Below are positions 1 to 12,383 of a DNA stretch of 64,000 bases, one piece after another. Made by a program: the position numbers and the translations under genes. The stretch spans positions 1 through 64,000 of the forward strand of contig WIXG01000369.1 in NCBI GenBank assembly GCA_009869945.1, written 5' to 3'. How positions within the stretch are numbered: the stretch's first letter is position 1; the number at the start of each line of letters is the position of its first letter. The notes below the pieces were generated by a model. That model was not told where the DNA came from and did not search any database. It saw only the letters and a list, made by a program, of their open reading frames with translations. The stretch comes from Mesaphorura yosii. Lineage: Eukaryota; Arthropoda; Collembola; Poduromorpha; Tullbergiidae.

Positions 1-3000
1 TTTGACCTCCGTAGTCGTCTCGACACGCCAAATCTTCGCAAAGTACAGCGCCCAGCCGCGGCTGAGCTCGATGACGTGGCGCTTGAGTCCCGGTTTCACG
101 GCGTGCAGGGGCCCACCCGCCTGAATTTGATTTTCCTGCAGGAAGGATCGCATTCGAGCTGCTTCTGCGGGCAGGATTCTGATGTGGGATTTGAAGACGT
201 CGCGAACCACCTGCGAAAAGATGAGGCTGACCGCGAGCGGGGATTGGATGGTTTCCCCGGGGGCGAAGACTTCCTTGCGGAGCCGGAACACGTACGGCAT
301 GCGCGCGTATGTATAATGAGGGCCGGTGCTGGTTGGCTGCGCTCCGGAACCGAAGGCAAAGGCAGCCATGCCATTCCCATTGCCGTTCCCATTTCCATTG
401 CTGAAGCCGTTGTCGTTCATGGCGGCACCGCCATTTCGTCCAGGCGGCGGTGGCGGCGGCGCTCCGTGTTGTAGTTGCAGCAGTTTCGAGCCCCCAAATC
501 CATCATGAGTGTCACGTGGCACTGCGACAGGCCGCACAGCCGCCGGAGGCGGCGGTGGTGGAGGCGCTCCGCCGCCCCCGAGCTTCTCGGCAAGCGCCGA
601 CTTGCGATCTTCCCCAATCTTCTTGATTATAATCTCCTCGTCGAGGGCCGAGCGTTTCTTCACGCCTGCGCTCGCGCCTCGCACCGAACTCGTGACCATC
701 TCGAGCTTCTCCCGCATCTCTGAACTGATCTTGAGCTTGCCGACGAGTTCGCCTCCGAAGGGGCGAGCCACTTTGAAAGGCGTCACTGCGACGGAAGGCG
801 CTGTTGTCCCACCGGCACCAGCACGCGCTGCGGGTTGGTCGATGTTCGATTTGGCCTCCTGCCTCGCCTTGAAGTCGGTAAAATTGTCAGCCCCGCCGCC
901 TGAGCTGGGCTGCGCTGGGCACGGAGGCCAGCGCCATTTCCCGATGCGGACCGTCTTAGCACGGCCGTACGGATCGACGAATGGACGCGAGCCTTGTTCG
1001 ATGAGCTCGGCCGGAAGCGGTGGCGGTGGAGGAGGCTTGCTGGCGTGAGTTCCTGGCCCGCGTGTTGCGTGGCCGGCGTTTCCTGTGCTATTGCCTGCGG
1101 CAGCAGCGGCGAGAAGCTGCTGGAGCGCGTTATTCTGCTGAATGAGCTGCTGCTGAATCTGCACGTTCTGCTGCATCGCTGATTGGAGGAAGGCGGCCGC
1201 ATTCGCAGGCGGCTGAACGCTGGCTCCCTGGGCAGCCACAGCCAAGTTGGGCGAAAAGAAGGGCGCGGGTCCGGACGCCGTCGCACTCGTTCCCCCAGTC
1301 ACTCCGCCTCCACCGCCTTTGATTCTGCTGCTCAGACTCCGCACGTCCGACATGTCGTCCAGGCCGAGGACGGGGCTGAAGAGGTCGTCCAGAAACTGCT
1401 CTACGTCCGAGCCGACGGAGGGCACTCGCACGCGGCGGACGTGCGACGCGAGGCTTGGCGCTTCGCTCGTGTCGCTCATGGCACTCGATTTGACGTGGTC
1501 TCGGCCAGCGGCGCTGTACAGCGACGTGTTGGTGCTGGACCGCTTGCTTTTGATGAAGCGTGGGTGCCCGGAGCGGTGGCCAGGCATCTGCTCGCTGATG
1601 GTCGTGATTTGGTCTTCGCGGACGCCGCCGCCGCCACGGCCAAGCGGAGGTCCACGCCCATGTCCACGCTCACGTGTGACAGGATACAATTCTTCGTCAT
1701 GCGAGGAGACCGACGAGCCTCCTCGTGAAGCTCGACCGTCGTCGCCCTCTTCTTCCTCATCGTCCAGATCGAGAAGCTGTTCTTGGCTGCTGGCGCGGTA
1801 GCGATCGTTTAGCTTGGACGGGCTCAGCCCGTAGCCGCTGCTGGAGAGGTCGTCCAACGAGCGCGTGTGAGCTGCTGCATGCGCGCTTCGAACATTTCGC
1901 ACGTTTCCATTTTGTAGCGCAGCCGCAGTCACAGCGCTTCCGTTTGCGTTGCCATTCATTCGAGCTTTGTTTGGATGCCCATTTTTGCTTCCGCCGCGTG
2001 CTCCCATTTGAATTGCTTCATCAGTCCGAATTGGGACAACATCGCGTTCTCGCTCGCGGGCGTTCATCCAATTTTCAACCCCGCCAGCCGCTGCCGCACC
2101 AAACAAGAATCCAACGCTCGTTCCGAATTCCAGGCTGCCCACGACGTCCAGGACGAATCCACTCGACTCCAGTTCGTGTTCGTCCAGCTCCAGATTCCAT
2201 CCATTCAGTGTTGAGCCCACCCCCACGCCCGCGCCGATGCCGCCGTGTCCTTCGTGCGCGAATCTTCTCGCTGCAGCGGCCTGCGCCAGCTCACCTACGG
2301 TCGTCCATGAGTGCAGTTCGAAAGTCTCCGCCACGCCGTCAATATACTGCACAGGCAGCGCCAGCGCCGACCGCGATTTATTACAGCGGGCTTCCAGAAG
2401 GCTGAGCGCCGAACGCTGCTGGGCGTTGTGCACGACGCTTCCGTACGACTGGAGAAGTTTGCAGTGCAGCAGCGGCGCGTACGCACTGGACGCCGCCTCG
2501 TCGACGAAATTCAGGACGTACTTCATCAGCCAGGCGGACGGTCGGACCATGCTGAGCAGATTTGCGAGCATCGCAAGGCCCCGCTCGCGGTTCTCGACGC
2601 TCGGGTTCCCGATGCACTGGTTCAGCACCTGCACTATCGCTTCGTCCTCCGCCCGAGCGACGTAGTTGATGATGGCTGCCTGGCGGGGTTCGGGCAGTGC
2701 AGGCAGAGGCGTGTTCATGTAGCGAAGCACGAGCTTGAAGACAGCCTGTGCCTCGCCTGTGTCCGAGTTCGGAAGGAATGGCACGCTGATTGGCTCCCGC
2801 TTCATCCCGAGTATCTTCTTGATTTCTCGCTGGAGGCGGGCGATGCTGTGAGCGCTGTACTGCGGCAGTGCCACTGCACTCACGCCTGCGCCACGGGCTG
2901 TCGTGCTCGTCGGCAGCGCCACTTTGACGAAATCCATCGCGGCGGACGGAAGACCCTCCAGTTTCTTAAACGTGTACGCGAGCTGTGGTGGAATTTCCAA

Positions 3001-5659
3001 GTGATTCAGTGGCAGCATGCAGGAAGAGTCCTGCAGGCGCTTGCGGGCTTGGTGCCTACGCGCCCTCCGCTTTCGCCAGCTCTTCTGTAGTGTAATGGCG
3101 CTCTCCCGCAGTTCGGTGTACTGCTTCCTCTCCTTCCGCATGCGAGCCAGGCTCTGAATGAGGAGCGTCGCCCTTCGCAGCCGCGAGTAGGCCTTTCGCT
3201 GGAGGTACCCCCGCACAGCCGTCTGAATCCGGGTCGCGGCCGCCTCATGTATGCCGTACAGCTCTTGCTCCAGGCGTTGATGCAACGCCTCGCGGAGAAA
3301 CACTTTGCTCAGCCCAAGCTGGAAGTCGTTGTGCTTGCTGAGGATCAGTCGACTCGCATCACGGGCGTTGAGGCTGTGGAGGAACTCGCGAGGCGCGAGT
3401 GCTTGGAACCGCTTTGCGAAAATTGTGTACTCCAGCCGCACTGCATACCCGTGCTTTCTGATGCGGATCGTTTCCAGGAGTCCGGAGTAGCGAATCTGTT
3501 CCAGAACGAGGGCGGGGTCGAATGTCTCCGCCTGCTTCTGGGAATTCGGCTTCAGGCAGCGAACGAACCACGGCGCCTGCTTGCTCATGTTAGCCAGCAG
3601 CTGCTGGAGCGAGTCGTGGAATCGGGCGGCGATCGTCGGCGCTCGGGGTTTGACGGTCGGGCTGCGCGGAGCTCCGCCGCTACCGCGTGCGTGGGCGTGT
3701 CCATGCCCGTGGCTGGCAGACGACGGCGCTCCTCGCTGCATCGATCCGCTGCCGCTGTGGTGGTAGTGCTGGAAGATGCGCCCGACTGTCGGGTGGGCGC
3801 TCGTCGCAAGCAGGCGCGCAACGTCAAGGCGCAGTGTGTCTCGGTTCTTCTCCAGGAATCCAGTCACGTGATACGTTACGGCACCAGCGTAGTGCTTGAC
3901 CGTGAACGAAGGCGCTGACAGACGTGGTCGAGCGTAATGCGGGCTCAGCGCGTGGTTGTAGTGAGCTTTCTCCAAGAAAGAAGCATCTGTACCCTTCGGG
4001 AAATTAGATTCGTCGTCAAGCAAATGGAGGAGCCCGACAGGTTTCTTCGCGAGAAGATGCAACACGGGCGCGTTGTCGACGTACACGATCGGAGCCCAGT
4101 CAATCTTCTCCCTGGCGTACTCGGCTTGCTCCTGCTTAAAAATGTACTTGTTGTGGTAGTGCTGCAGCGACTCATTCGCGTAGTTGATACACAGCTGCTC
4201 GAAGCTGTTGTTCTCCGCCTGGAGGTCCTCAAACCCGAAAATGTCCAGTACAGACAAAGTAAGTCGAGTCTCGCCCTTGAACACGATGCGATTGACACGC
4301 GAGACGAGCCAGCTGAAGAGCGAGCTGTACAGCACTTTGGCGATGGCGTCCCGCGAGTCTAGACTCTGGTCAATTGTGAGCGGAGTCGCAATGCGGTCGC
4401 GCTCCCGGCCGCGTGGGGCTCCCGCCTCGGTGATGCGTGTCGTGAGCGCCTTTTTGATTCCGTCGACGGAGATTTGGAGGAGATGCCCAATCCACGCGAT
4501 TTCCGCATCCGAGCCGATCTCGACGCCTTCCTGCCCGTGCTTCAGCGCTTTGCGGTGGAAGTACACGTTGCCCAAATGCAGGACGGAAGCCAGAATCCGG
4601 AGAATGACGTCCACGTCGTCGGCTCCGAATCCGAGGATCTGCAGCGCGCTCATAAGCGCTTTATAGTCTTCGCCATCGTTCTTCGTTGTCGCGACGCGGG
4701 AGGCGCTGTTACCCTGATTCAAGTAGAAATACTTCTCCGCGCTCGTGAGCCCGTACGTCTCCTTCTGCTCACGGCTCAGTCCTCGCAGCACTTCGTAAAA
4801 GACGTGATAGTTTCGCTCTTCTGGTGATTGAGTGCAGATCCGCGATTTCTCCAGCAAATATTCCGTGATTCGGGCTCCCGTGATGGAGCCTCCGTTCTCG
4901 CTGTAGTACAGCTGCACGTACTTGCCGAATCGCGAGCTGTTGTCGTTCTTCACGGTTTTAGCGTTTCCAAACGACTCGAGCAGCGGTGAAGCCTCCAGAA
5001 TTTGCTCGGTGATGAGGTTCGAAGGGCACTTGTTGACGAGGGCGAGGTACCCCAAAATGAGCTTTGTCGACTCGGTCTTCCCGGAGCCCGACTCGCCGCT
5101 GATGACGACCACCTGGCCCGCCTTGTCCTTCATCATGTTGGCGTATGCTGACGAGCCGATGGCGAAGAGATGTGGTGGGAGTGTGCCCAGCACGCGGCCT
5201 TCGTACTCCTTGACAACTGCCTGGCCGTACAGAGTGTCTGACATGCGGTACGGGTTCACGGAGATGAGGATGGAGCCGATGTACGTGTAGATGAGTCCCG
5301 ATTCGTACCGCTGCTTGATGTTCCAGAGCAGAGACGGCTCGCAGAGGTCTGCCAGCTGGACCATGTCTTCGACGGGCGTGTCGCTGTCATCCAGCCGCTT
5401 CTTCACGGCCGCAGACGGGAGTTCAAACGTATGGATCGTGGAGGTCGGCTCGTCTTGGACGGACAGCACGTTGCCTTGCTTGTGGAACTCGAGCACTCGG
5501 CCGGGGACAAAGAAGGCGGGTGGGCCCGTGTCGGGAGCCAGCAGCCAGACCGGGTCTCCCTGCGAAATGCGAAATAAATGCAAAATTCAAGACAAATACC
5601 GCACAAATGACTGTGTCGAGGTGAGGACTTACCGGTCCATACTCCATTTTGTCCAGCAT
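1..5659 (-). CDS. Myo15: Unconventional myosin XV (MyTH4 type), 3' end outside window
   Basis: Actin motor of the myosin XV class (Drosophila Myo10A/sisyphus, vertebrate MYO15A), expected in filopodia or other actin protrusions. Exons read: 5633-5659 (nine residues, starting MLDKMEYGP) and a single exon from 5559 to the window edge; the joint gives GPGDPVWLL, the usual myosin N-terminus. Visible in order: P-loop GESGSGKT (about residue 164), switch I NDNSSRFGK, switch II DIFGFE (about 448), about three IQ motifs (about 782-843), a MyTH4 domain (about 880-1050, with KREPISVPFL), a FERM-like start (PVYIDGVAETFEL), then a long Pro/Gly/Ala-rich linker. The reading frame stays open over the whole 5.56 kb. 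The remaining SH3, second MyTH4 and FERM domains should lie beyond base 1. The start is the first in-frame ATG before a good donor; further upstream exons cannot be excluded. Class confidence is high because of the motor plus MyTH4 order and the FRLRKEVF-type segment near the edge. Confidence 0.87.
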
Positions 5660-6857
5660 ACACACACAACACGAATACTCCAATCAGTCAGTGGATCAAT
5701 TAATCAATCCAGTCACAGTGACACCTGTACCGAAACATATTTGATCTTTCTACTGCTACGTAGGACTTAAATCTTCTGAATGAAAGGAGTACAGGACAGT
5801 ACACAGCACCAACACCTTGCAGTTTACTTACACTGATACACGGATTATACGTGACGTGAGTAGTTGGGCAGGCTAAGATAGGTAAATGACAAGACAAGAC
5901 AAGGCAAGGCAAGGCAATGGCCGGGAGGCAAATAACAACAATGCGGATGTCTTCTTGACTTAACTCTCTCTTCTCAGGTGTGTCTTCTCACAGAATCACA
6001 GGCCAGGCTCAAGATGCAGGCAGGGCAAAGAAGAGTGAAGATCGCCAGGCCTTCGGGGCAGCGCAGTTCATTCCACTTTGGAATGCGATACGAGACCAGA
6101 TTCAATGCAGGCGCAGGTACAGGCAAATGGAAAACAGCCAAGAAAGGAGGTTACAACCGTCTCGTTCGCGTTCACTTCGTTTACGTTGCAGTTGTAATAT
6201 TTTGTACTCTTTCTCGTAATTCGTATCGAAATGAATGGCGAATCGAGCACAATGTTCAATTATCACTGACGAAGAAGGTGAAAAGGCGACAATTGACCCA
6301 GTTTACAGCTGCATGTGGCATTTTGAATTCAAATTCATAAAAACGGTCATCGATTCACTTTGAATTCAATTCAACAGAGCAGCGGCATGCAGCACGCGGC
6401 AAGCACGCCTGACCTGATCTTGGATGTTGGTCAAAGTGATTGACAGCTTGAAAATTGGCTGAATAATTGCGAATTGATGAGTTGAAGAGCCATTCTTGAG
6501 TCTTGCATTTTATTACGGCTTCACGTCACACTTGAGCGCGTCTCCTCCAAAGGCTTGAGTTCGTCAAATGAGTGTCTAATTGCCAATTGCTGGACAGAAA
6601 GCCCAGTCACAGCCACCTCTCAAGATAAAATGAGAATTTAAGATTCTGATTGCGCAAGCGAGCGATCTGATAAGAATCTCACGTGCCACGCGCGCTCAGC
6701 CAAGCCTGACTAATTAGTCGACGTTTGCAGCGCAGCTTTGCATTGCCAGACAGCCAGAAGTCAATGCCAAGAATTCTAACGAAAAAGAAGGCAAAATGCA
6801 AGTAAAGTCAAGACTTTGGGCACGATTTAGTTAAGCTCCAGCACTGGTCAAGCAATA
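5660..6857. other. Intergenic, myosin 5' side to small secreted gene
   Basis: No convincing gene. The open frames on both strands lack domain character or splice support. It should hold the myosin XV promoter (reading left) and that of the secreted gene at 6858 (reading right). A short simple repeat of CAAGA/CAAGG units lies at about 5886-5917. Confidence 0.5.
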
Positions 6858-7431
6858 ATGCGAGTATCAGCAATAATTCTCCTTCTGTTCTTTCAATTCC
6901 TCTGTCTTTTATTAATCAGTGACACTGTGCTAATGTTTGGCAAATTGCGAGTCCGCCGTGCAAGGAAGCCGCCTCCGCCACCGCCGATCTCCCCTGAAGA
7001 CCACGATGCGCGTGAATTTTGGGGTGGAAGCTGCTTGGCCTCTGACTGGGAACGCTGCAAGCACAAACGGCGCCTGCGTGGTCGTTATTGGATGCGAAAT
7101 GCGCCACGGAACCAAGCCGTGCAATATCACCCGAATCGGACAATTGAGTGCGCCATTCTGAAGCCATACTGGTGCCTGAAAAACGGGTGGACAGTGACGG
7201 ATTGCCAGCTCCTATGCATGGCGAACTGCAATCGAGGTAGGTAACTTGCTTATGCTTACGCTTTGCCTAAGTAGGCTTAACCTTCAAATATTTCAAACTT
7301 CAAATCGGCTTGACTTCAATAATAATTAATTCGGCTTCATTGTTTTCTCTCTGGTTTTGTTTGTTTCAGTTGTTTTGAAGGACTTGTTCAATTACGTCCA
7401 ACACAGCGGCTCGTGTCCCCTGATTTTCTGA
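6858..7431 (+). CDS. Small secreted Cys-containing protein, unknown
   Basis: Two exons, 6858-7236 and 7370-7431, joined by a 133-bp intron (AG|GTAGGT ... TTTCAG) give a 146-residue protein; the joined end reads NRVVLKDLFNYVQ. I do not recognise the family. It has a strong N-terminal hydrophobic stretch (about residues 4-27, MRVSAIILLLFFQF...), which could be a signal peptide or anchor, then a basic Pro-rich patch (KPPPPPP) and about eight Cys spread over the rest (GGSC, ERC, TIEC, PYWC, TDC, LLC, NC, GSC). Even Cys number and a secretory start suggest a disulfide-bonded extracellular protein. The start ATG is the only one that includes the hydrophobic lead. Confidence 0.6.
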
Positions 7432-7632
7432 ATTCAATCAACAGAAGTAGAAAGGAACGTGCAAATGAAATTATTCTCGCTGAAAACTATTTGAAGTCTA
7501 CAGCTCAAAAATCTCTAAACTTGACCACCGAAAGATGTTATTCAAAATCCAAGCGGCTTGACGCTACACAAAGCATGATTTCGACTCTACTTCTACTTTG
7601 GCTAATCGTAGCGTAGTAACCTTACTCGTTTC

Positions 7633-8532
7633 TTAATTAAACTTGAACATTTTGCCCCAATCGAAGGCTGGCCAGTGGGGAAATGCAGGCGCAGCTCCAT
7701 GGCATTCGATCATCTCAATCTTCTGTATCGCCATCTCTGCATTGGTCGAGTTGTACACGACGTAGTTCTTGTCAAACTTCAGTTTGTTGACCAGGTAGTC
7801 CTCAATCTTGGCTTGAGTCGCCTCTGGAAGTGATGACGTGCGTGAGAGCGTCATGAAATAGTTCTTGGAGCCAAGTAGACAGGCATACACGACCATGTAC
7901 GTCTGCTGGTCCGTCATCACGATTTGGAAGGTGCCGTAGTCTAAGGAAATAGGAGAAGTTTGCACATTACTGATAGCATGTACTTTAGAGGGGCAGGCAT
8001 GCAGCTTTTGACTCTTACGTCTAAAAACTCCGTTCAGACTCGTGCCAGTCGTCTCCAGCCTGCACTGCTGTCTCGCCACGTCGTTGTAGTACGTGCATGT
8101 ACTCCGAAACTCCTCAAACGGTCCGTTTGGCGTTTTCATGAACACCTTCCAGCACCGATTGTGCTTGGCGTGTTTGTCGACGGGTGGAGGAGGTGGGAAA
8201 TTGACAGTCGAGCGCCACTCGTTGAATTGATAGCTGATTGAGTTATACAGGCCAGGCGACTGCGAAAAGTCGTCCACCTGATTCCAGATTAGGAAGTGTT
8301 TGTTATTTACGTATTGCGCCTGGAATTCCAAACTCTGCCCGACCACGAAACTTACCCATTTCTCCTCGACACCATCGACCATTTCTGGAGTGATACACTT
8401 CCCCTTGTTGCCCTCAGGAGCTGCTGCTGCTGCTGTACTCGCCGCAGCCTCTCTTTTGATGCCAGCTGAGCCTTCAACCTCCACGTACACAAGTAGAAGT
8501 ATGACAATCGCAGGGAGCTTCATCGTCTCCAT
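7633..8532 (-). CDS. Secreted lipocalin-like protein
   Basis: Exons 8532-8019 and 7940-7633 give 273 residues. The chosen ATG (8532) is inside a longer open frame because it directly starts a signal peptide (METMKLPAIVILLLVYVEVEG). The C-terminal half has the lipocalin-like strand pattern around YGTFQIVMTDQQTYMVVYAC, followed by a helix and a final Cys (IECHG); family assignment is by pattern only. The 78-bp intron 8018-7941 (GTAAGA ... TTCCTTAG) is a multiple of three without stops, so an unspliced mRNA would still be read through. A second possible intron of 78 bp (8355-8278, GTAAGT ... AATCAG) has the same property; which form is real cannot be told here. Lipocalins bind small hydrophobic ligands outside cells; no ligand can be inferred. 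Confidence 0.65.
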   Translation of the reverse strand: METMKLPAIVILLLVYVEVEGSAGIKREAAASTAAAAAPEGNKGKCITPEMVDGVEEKWVSFVVGQSLEFQAQYVNNKHFLIWNQVDDFSQSPGLYNSISYQFNEWRSTVNFPPPPPVDKHAKHNRCWKVFMKTPNGPFEEFRSTCTYYNDVARQQCRLETTGTSLNGVFRRKSQKLHACPSKVHAISNVQTSPISLDYGTFQIVMTDQQTYMVVYACLLGSKNYFMTLSRTSSLPEATQAKIEDYLVNKLKFDKNYVVYNSTNAEMAIQKIEMIECHGAAPAFPHWPAFDWGKMFKFN

Positions 8533-10143
8533 CGCAGTTACCGTCGCGGCTGCAGATGCAGTTTTAGTTTTGCAATGATTCAACTCTTCCGCCTGACGTC
8601 CACGGATTTGAAACTTCGGAGCTTGTTTGCGACTTGTATTTATGCTAGCGGACTTGCGTGGCGGCGGCGGCAGGTCCACCAAAGCAACAGGTGCATGAAA
8701 TACAAGACTTCGTGTGCGCTCGTGTATTAAATTCATTCAACTTCAACGATCTGGGTCATGATTAATGAAATCTCCGTGCTAGGCAGGCAGGCGGTGAAAT
8801 CAATGCGAAATCTGCGCTTGGCGAACGAGTAGCGAGTGGTGGCCCAAGTACAGAAACCTGACCCTTTTGTCACAAAAACATTTCTCGCCGACGTAACCAA
8901 AGAACTCTACTGACAAGTCATCAAATTCACGCCCAGACGAAGCTGAAGGTGATTGGCTGTTCGATCAGGACGCAAAGATATTAGCGAAATCAAGAGTGGT
9001 AAATTACTACCCTGGACCCGAGAACGAACCGGTCCTACAGCCCATCATCTTTGATTTACCGCCTCCAGTACCACCGCCACAGAAGGGGTCTGTCAGTCTG
9101 TATTTTGTACCTTTCACCGTTTTTGGCTTCATGATTCTAGTTTCGATATTTGCATCCTTTCTTGAATTATTCCTTTTGCATTTTGCATCGCACATATTGT
9201 CAACTTCATAGCTCTTGTGCGTGCACGCTTTAGGACGTGCAAATTCTAGATCCGATTCATCCTAGATGTTCTCAGAATTCACCTGTGTGATAAGTGTACT
9301 AGAAGTGTAGTGTACATAATTGAATAGAAGTAGAAATAAGCATAGAAGTTACTCCTTCGTCGTCAACTTAGTTTCTTAGGAATAGTTTCTAGTCTCACTA
9401 ATCCTTGTGTAATGTTGTTCAATAATAATTTTTGCGAATAAATACAATTTCATGCGATTGTACGTTGTATGGCAGCCAACGCTGTTGATTGCGTTCTGTT
9501 CACTTCGCGTGTCTCCGCAATACGAATAATTCAACGAGGTTAATGAAGGGGATGTATTTTCAACATTTATTTTCGCGAACCGCCGCAATAGTGGCTGGTG
9601 CGTCGATCAAAACATTCGTGGTTTATAACCATAAAGTCTATTCGTGCTATTGGAGGCGCCGGGCTCGATGGTGTCGATGTCAATATCTAACACACAAACC
9701 TACCATCTATGTGACATGCGTGATTCCCGTTCATGAATTCTCAAATTAGTACTTTTCTGGGCCTAAATTGTCATTTATCATAAGACATGCAATAGCACGG
9801 GGGTTCCCATCCAGCTTCACGCACAAATTTACACTTCCTGATGTACGTGCCCACTTTGACCACCTTCATGAAGCAAATTAAGCATGGAGAAATTAATTTT
9901 TTAGCTGTTTCATGTAAAAATGCTACAACCGATCAATTTATTGCTCCTCACAGTTATTACAATAGCATTATTCATATCACATTTAAGCGAGCCAGGCACC
10001 ACGAAGTTTTATTGCCTTTGACCCTCGCACAATAAGAGCCTTGAATTTAACCAAAAACAAGGTGGGCAAAGTCCGTTGCTTTCATTTCGTTGGAGAAAGG
10101 CAACCAATTCGGTAACATCGTCGAAGTCGAAAATACGTTGAGA
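8533..10143. other. Intergenic, no gene supported
   Basis: The only long frames start with non-ATG codons (for example about 8996-9211, hydrophobic end) and have no splice or domain support. The 5' part must carry the promoter of the lipocalin-like gene; the 3' part that of the chemoreceptor at 10144. Confidence 0.45.
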
Positions 10144-11410
10144 ATGTGCTCGAATCAATCTCTGAAGTTGTACAAGTTTCTGAGGGACGTCGGCCACAAG
10201 CTGTACTTTCTCCCATTCAAACTGGTGATCGAGGAGCCTGGTCGTGGACGGATGGAGTACTGCCACGAGAATCGGACACGAATTTGTCGTGCCGCCACGC
10301 TGTTTCACATGCTATGGAAGATAATCGTAATGTTCGCAATTGGAATGGTCTACGATCGCACGCACAAAGTTCGCATGGCCTTCAGGTCCCAGTATTATTT
10401 CTTCCTCACCTGCGAATGCATGGCCATGTCATACCAAACGTGCATTTTTCTCTACCCGAAAAGGCTCTACGAAGTGGAGAGAGAGTTTATTCGTTTTCTG
10501 AGCGGAATCAGTAAGAAAATCAGTACAAAATCAATTTATTCATTTATTCGGTTAGTCGCTAGTTGCGAAATTTTTGCTAATTGCAGATAAGCTGATTCCC
10601 TGTGATAAGGACGGTGTCGAGCTGTACTTGCATGGCTTCACTCACGTTATTTTCAGCACCACCCTAACAATTCCTGTCCTCGTGCTCCTGTTTCTCTATC
10701 ATGATATGCACTTTTTTAGCATCCTGCGCTCGGATTGGTGGCCTACCAATGCACTGATCGCCACGATATTCATGGTGGAAATCTTTTATGACTGGCTGTC
10801 AGTTTTCGAATTCTGCAGTCTTGCCCTTCTCTACTTCAATTCCACGTGTCGCTGCCTTCGAAGAATGAAGTACGTAGCTGTGACGAATTAAGTTTGCAGA
10901 ATTTGTAAGGCAGATTTCTTTCTCAGGTGGACTACAGTCAATAAAACCGAACACCGCGGACGGCGCAAGGCAGAGTTATTCAAAATGTACCGGGCCCATC
11001 AAGTCATGAACAACCATGCAATGGGCGAAGGCAAGCACATGATCGGGCTCGCAATAGCTCAAAGTGCACTCCTTCAAATCTTCGCACTACTCCTCGTCAT
11101 TCGCTATCACTCGCGTGCAGGAATCATTCTGACCAATGCTGCTGCTGGAACCTTCCTGCTCTGCCTCGTCATTACTATGCTCCTGCTCTATCTCGAAAGC
11201 CTCGTTGATGTTCTGTCGGAAGAATTCATCAACTCGTTTGTCCGCAACGGAGCGAAGCTGACTCCTGTGGAACGAAAGAGCTTGAAAGCGTTTCGACCGA
11301 TGTACACGCCAGCTGGAAATTTCGGCCCGATCACTCCTCACATGTCTCTGCATTTGGTGAACGAAGTCATCATCAAGAATGTGGTGGACTTGCTTTTAAT
11401 GTCTGACTAG
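10144..11410 (+). CDS. Chemoreceptor A (gustatory-receptor-like)
   Basis: Three exons, 10144-10510, 10587-10869 and 10927-11410 (introns 76 and 57 bp), give 377 residues. The protein has about six or seven hydrophobic segments, e.g. FHMLWKIIVMFAIGMVY, VIFSTTLTIPVLVLLFLY, IAQSALLQIFALLLVI and a long one near FLLCLVITMLLLYL. Length, topology and the absence of any other domain fit the insect gustatory/odorant receptor superfamily; the usual TYxxxxxQF end motif is missing, so the call is family-level inference. The end has the pattern RPM-x5-G-x3-PIT-x2-MSL, shared with the genes at 12384 and 21082. The paralog at 21082 has identical exon lengths (367, 283, 484 bp) and phases, showing tandem duplication. 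The ATG at 10144 aligns with the paralog start. Confidence 0.72.
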
Positions 11411-11616
11411 TGCCATTAAAACTAGGTTAAGACCAGCTAAGGCTGGTTTGATTGTATTTAAAATTTAATTTTTCCCAACCCTCTCGTAATCGAAATTCCA
11501 TGCTCAAAATTCTTTTGGTAATTCCGTGACAAGTCAGCAGTCTCGGAGTGCGAGTTACATTTCTTTTGAAATGTCCATTTGTTCGGGCTCTCTGCAATGG
11601 AAATTGTAAAAATAAG

Positions 11617-11659
11617 TATGTCGAATTAAATTTTCAATACGCGATTAGGCCAGCAAAAG
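11617..11659 (+). repeat. Upstream box, copy 1 (pairs with 20805-20848)
   Basis: A stretch beginning TATGTCGAATTAAATTTT and ending near CCAGCAAAA occurs here, 246 bp before the ATG of the truncated receptor copy, and again 277 bp before the ATG of receptor C. It is probably flanking DNA carried along in the receptor duplication, or a kept promoter element. I did not see it before receptor A. Confidence 0.6.
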
Positions 11660-11862
11660 GCGTGTCAAGCCTAAAGATGAGTGCTTTAAATTTTACTTAG
11701 AATTTATGGACCACGTCTCCTAATGGTTTTTAAAGGAAACTAAGCCTATCTCACCACATGCTTCTAAATATCGTCTAAAAGAGTAAGCATTAAGCCAAAC
11801 CGTCATCCGCAAGACATTTCAAATCCATTTGGTAGCTGCACTACCGAAAACCACGTAATAAG

Positions 11863-12060
11863 ATGTGCTCCGTTCAGATTCTAAAATTGTACAAGTTCTT
11901 GAGGGATGTCGGCTACAAGCTGTACTTTCTTTCATTCAAGTTGGTGATCCAAGATCATGGCTGCGACTACGGGCTGAGTTTCGCTACGAAAGAAGGATAC
12001 GGAATTTGTCGTCTCGCTACGGACATGCGTCTGGATGGTCAACGAACATGCGCCATAAAT
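11863..12060 (+). pseudogene. Truncated chemoreceptor copy
   Basis: The first about 65 codons match the start of receptors A and C: MCSVQILKLYKFLRDVGYKL against MCSNQSLKLYKFLRDVGHKL in A. After about 40 codons the similarity fades, and no later receptor exon follows before the next gene. It is a gene fragment left by the local duplications. No membrane segment survives, so a functional product is unlikely. Confidence 0.7.
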
Positions 12061-12383
12061 GAATGTAGCACTGGTACACATGTTTTGATCATCATACCTT
12101 GCCCTTACTCTAATCATCATCACTACACTTGTTGCATTTAAATTTATAATTCACTCATATCTGTCGCATAATCTTAATCCCTCCTTTAATTAAGATGGCT
12201 GTCTTGAATTCCACTCATTAAAATTCTACCTGTACACGCAATCAATTTAAGAGCAATCTCCTGTCGCATGCAACAAATAACGTCGTTTGCATAAATTTTT
12301 AATTATGAAGTACAGAATTTGAAGGCCAAGCTGTACGAACTTGGAATAGTATCACGAAGTGCACCAGAAAAGCACAACTGGGA

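Noticed and set aside
5978-6340. 120-codon plus-strand frame beside the myosin gene
   Set aside because: Non-specific composition, no signal peptide, domain or splice support, and it lies where the myosin promoter should be.
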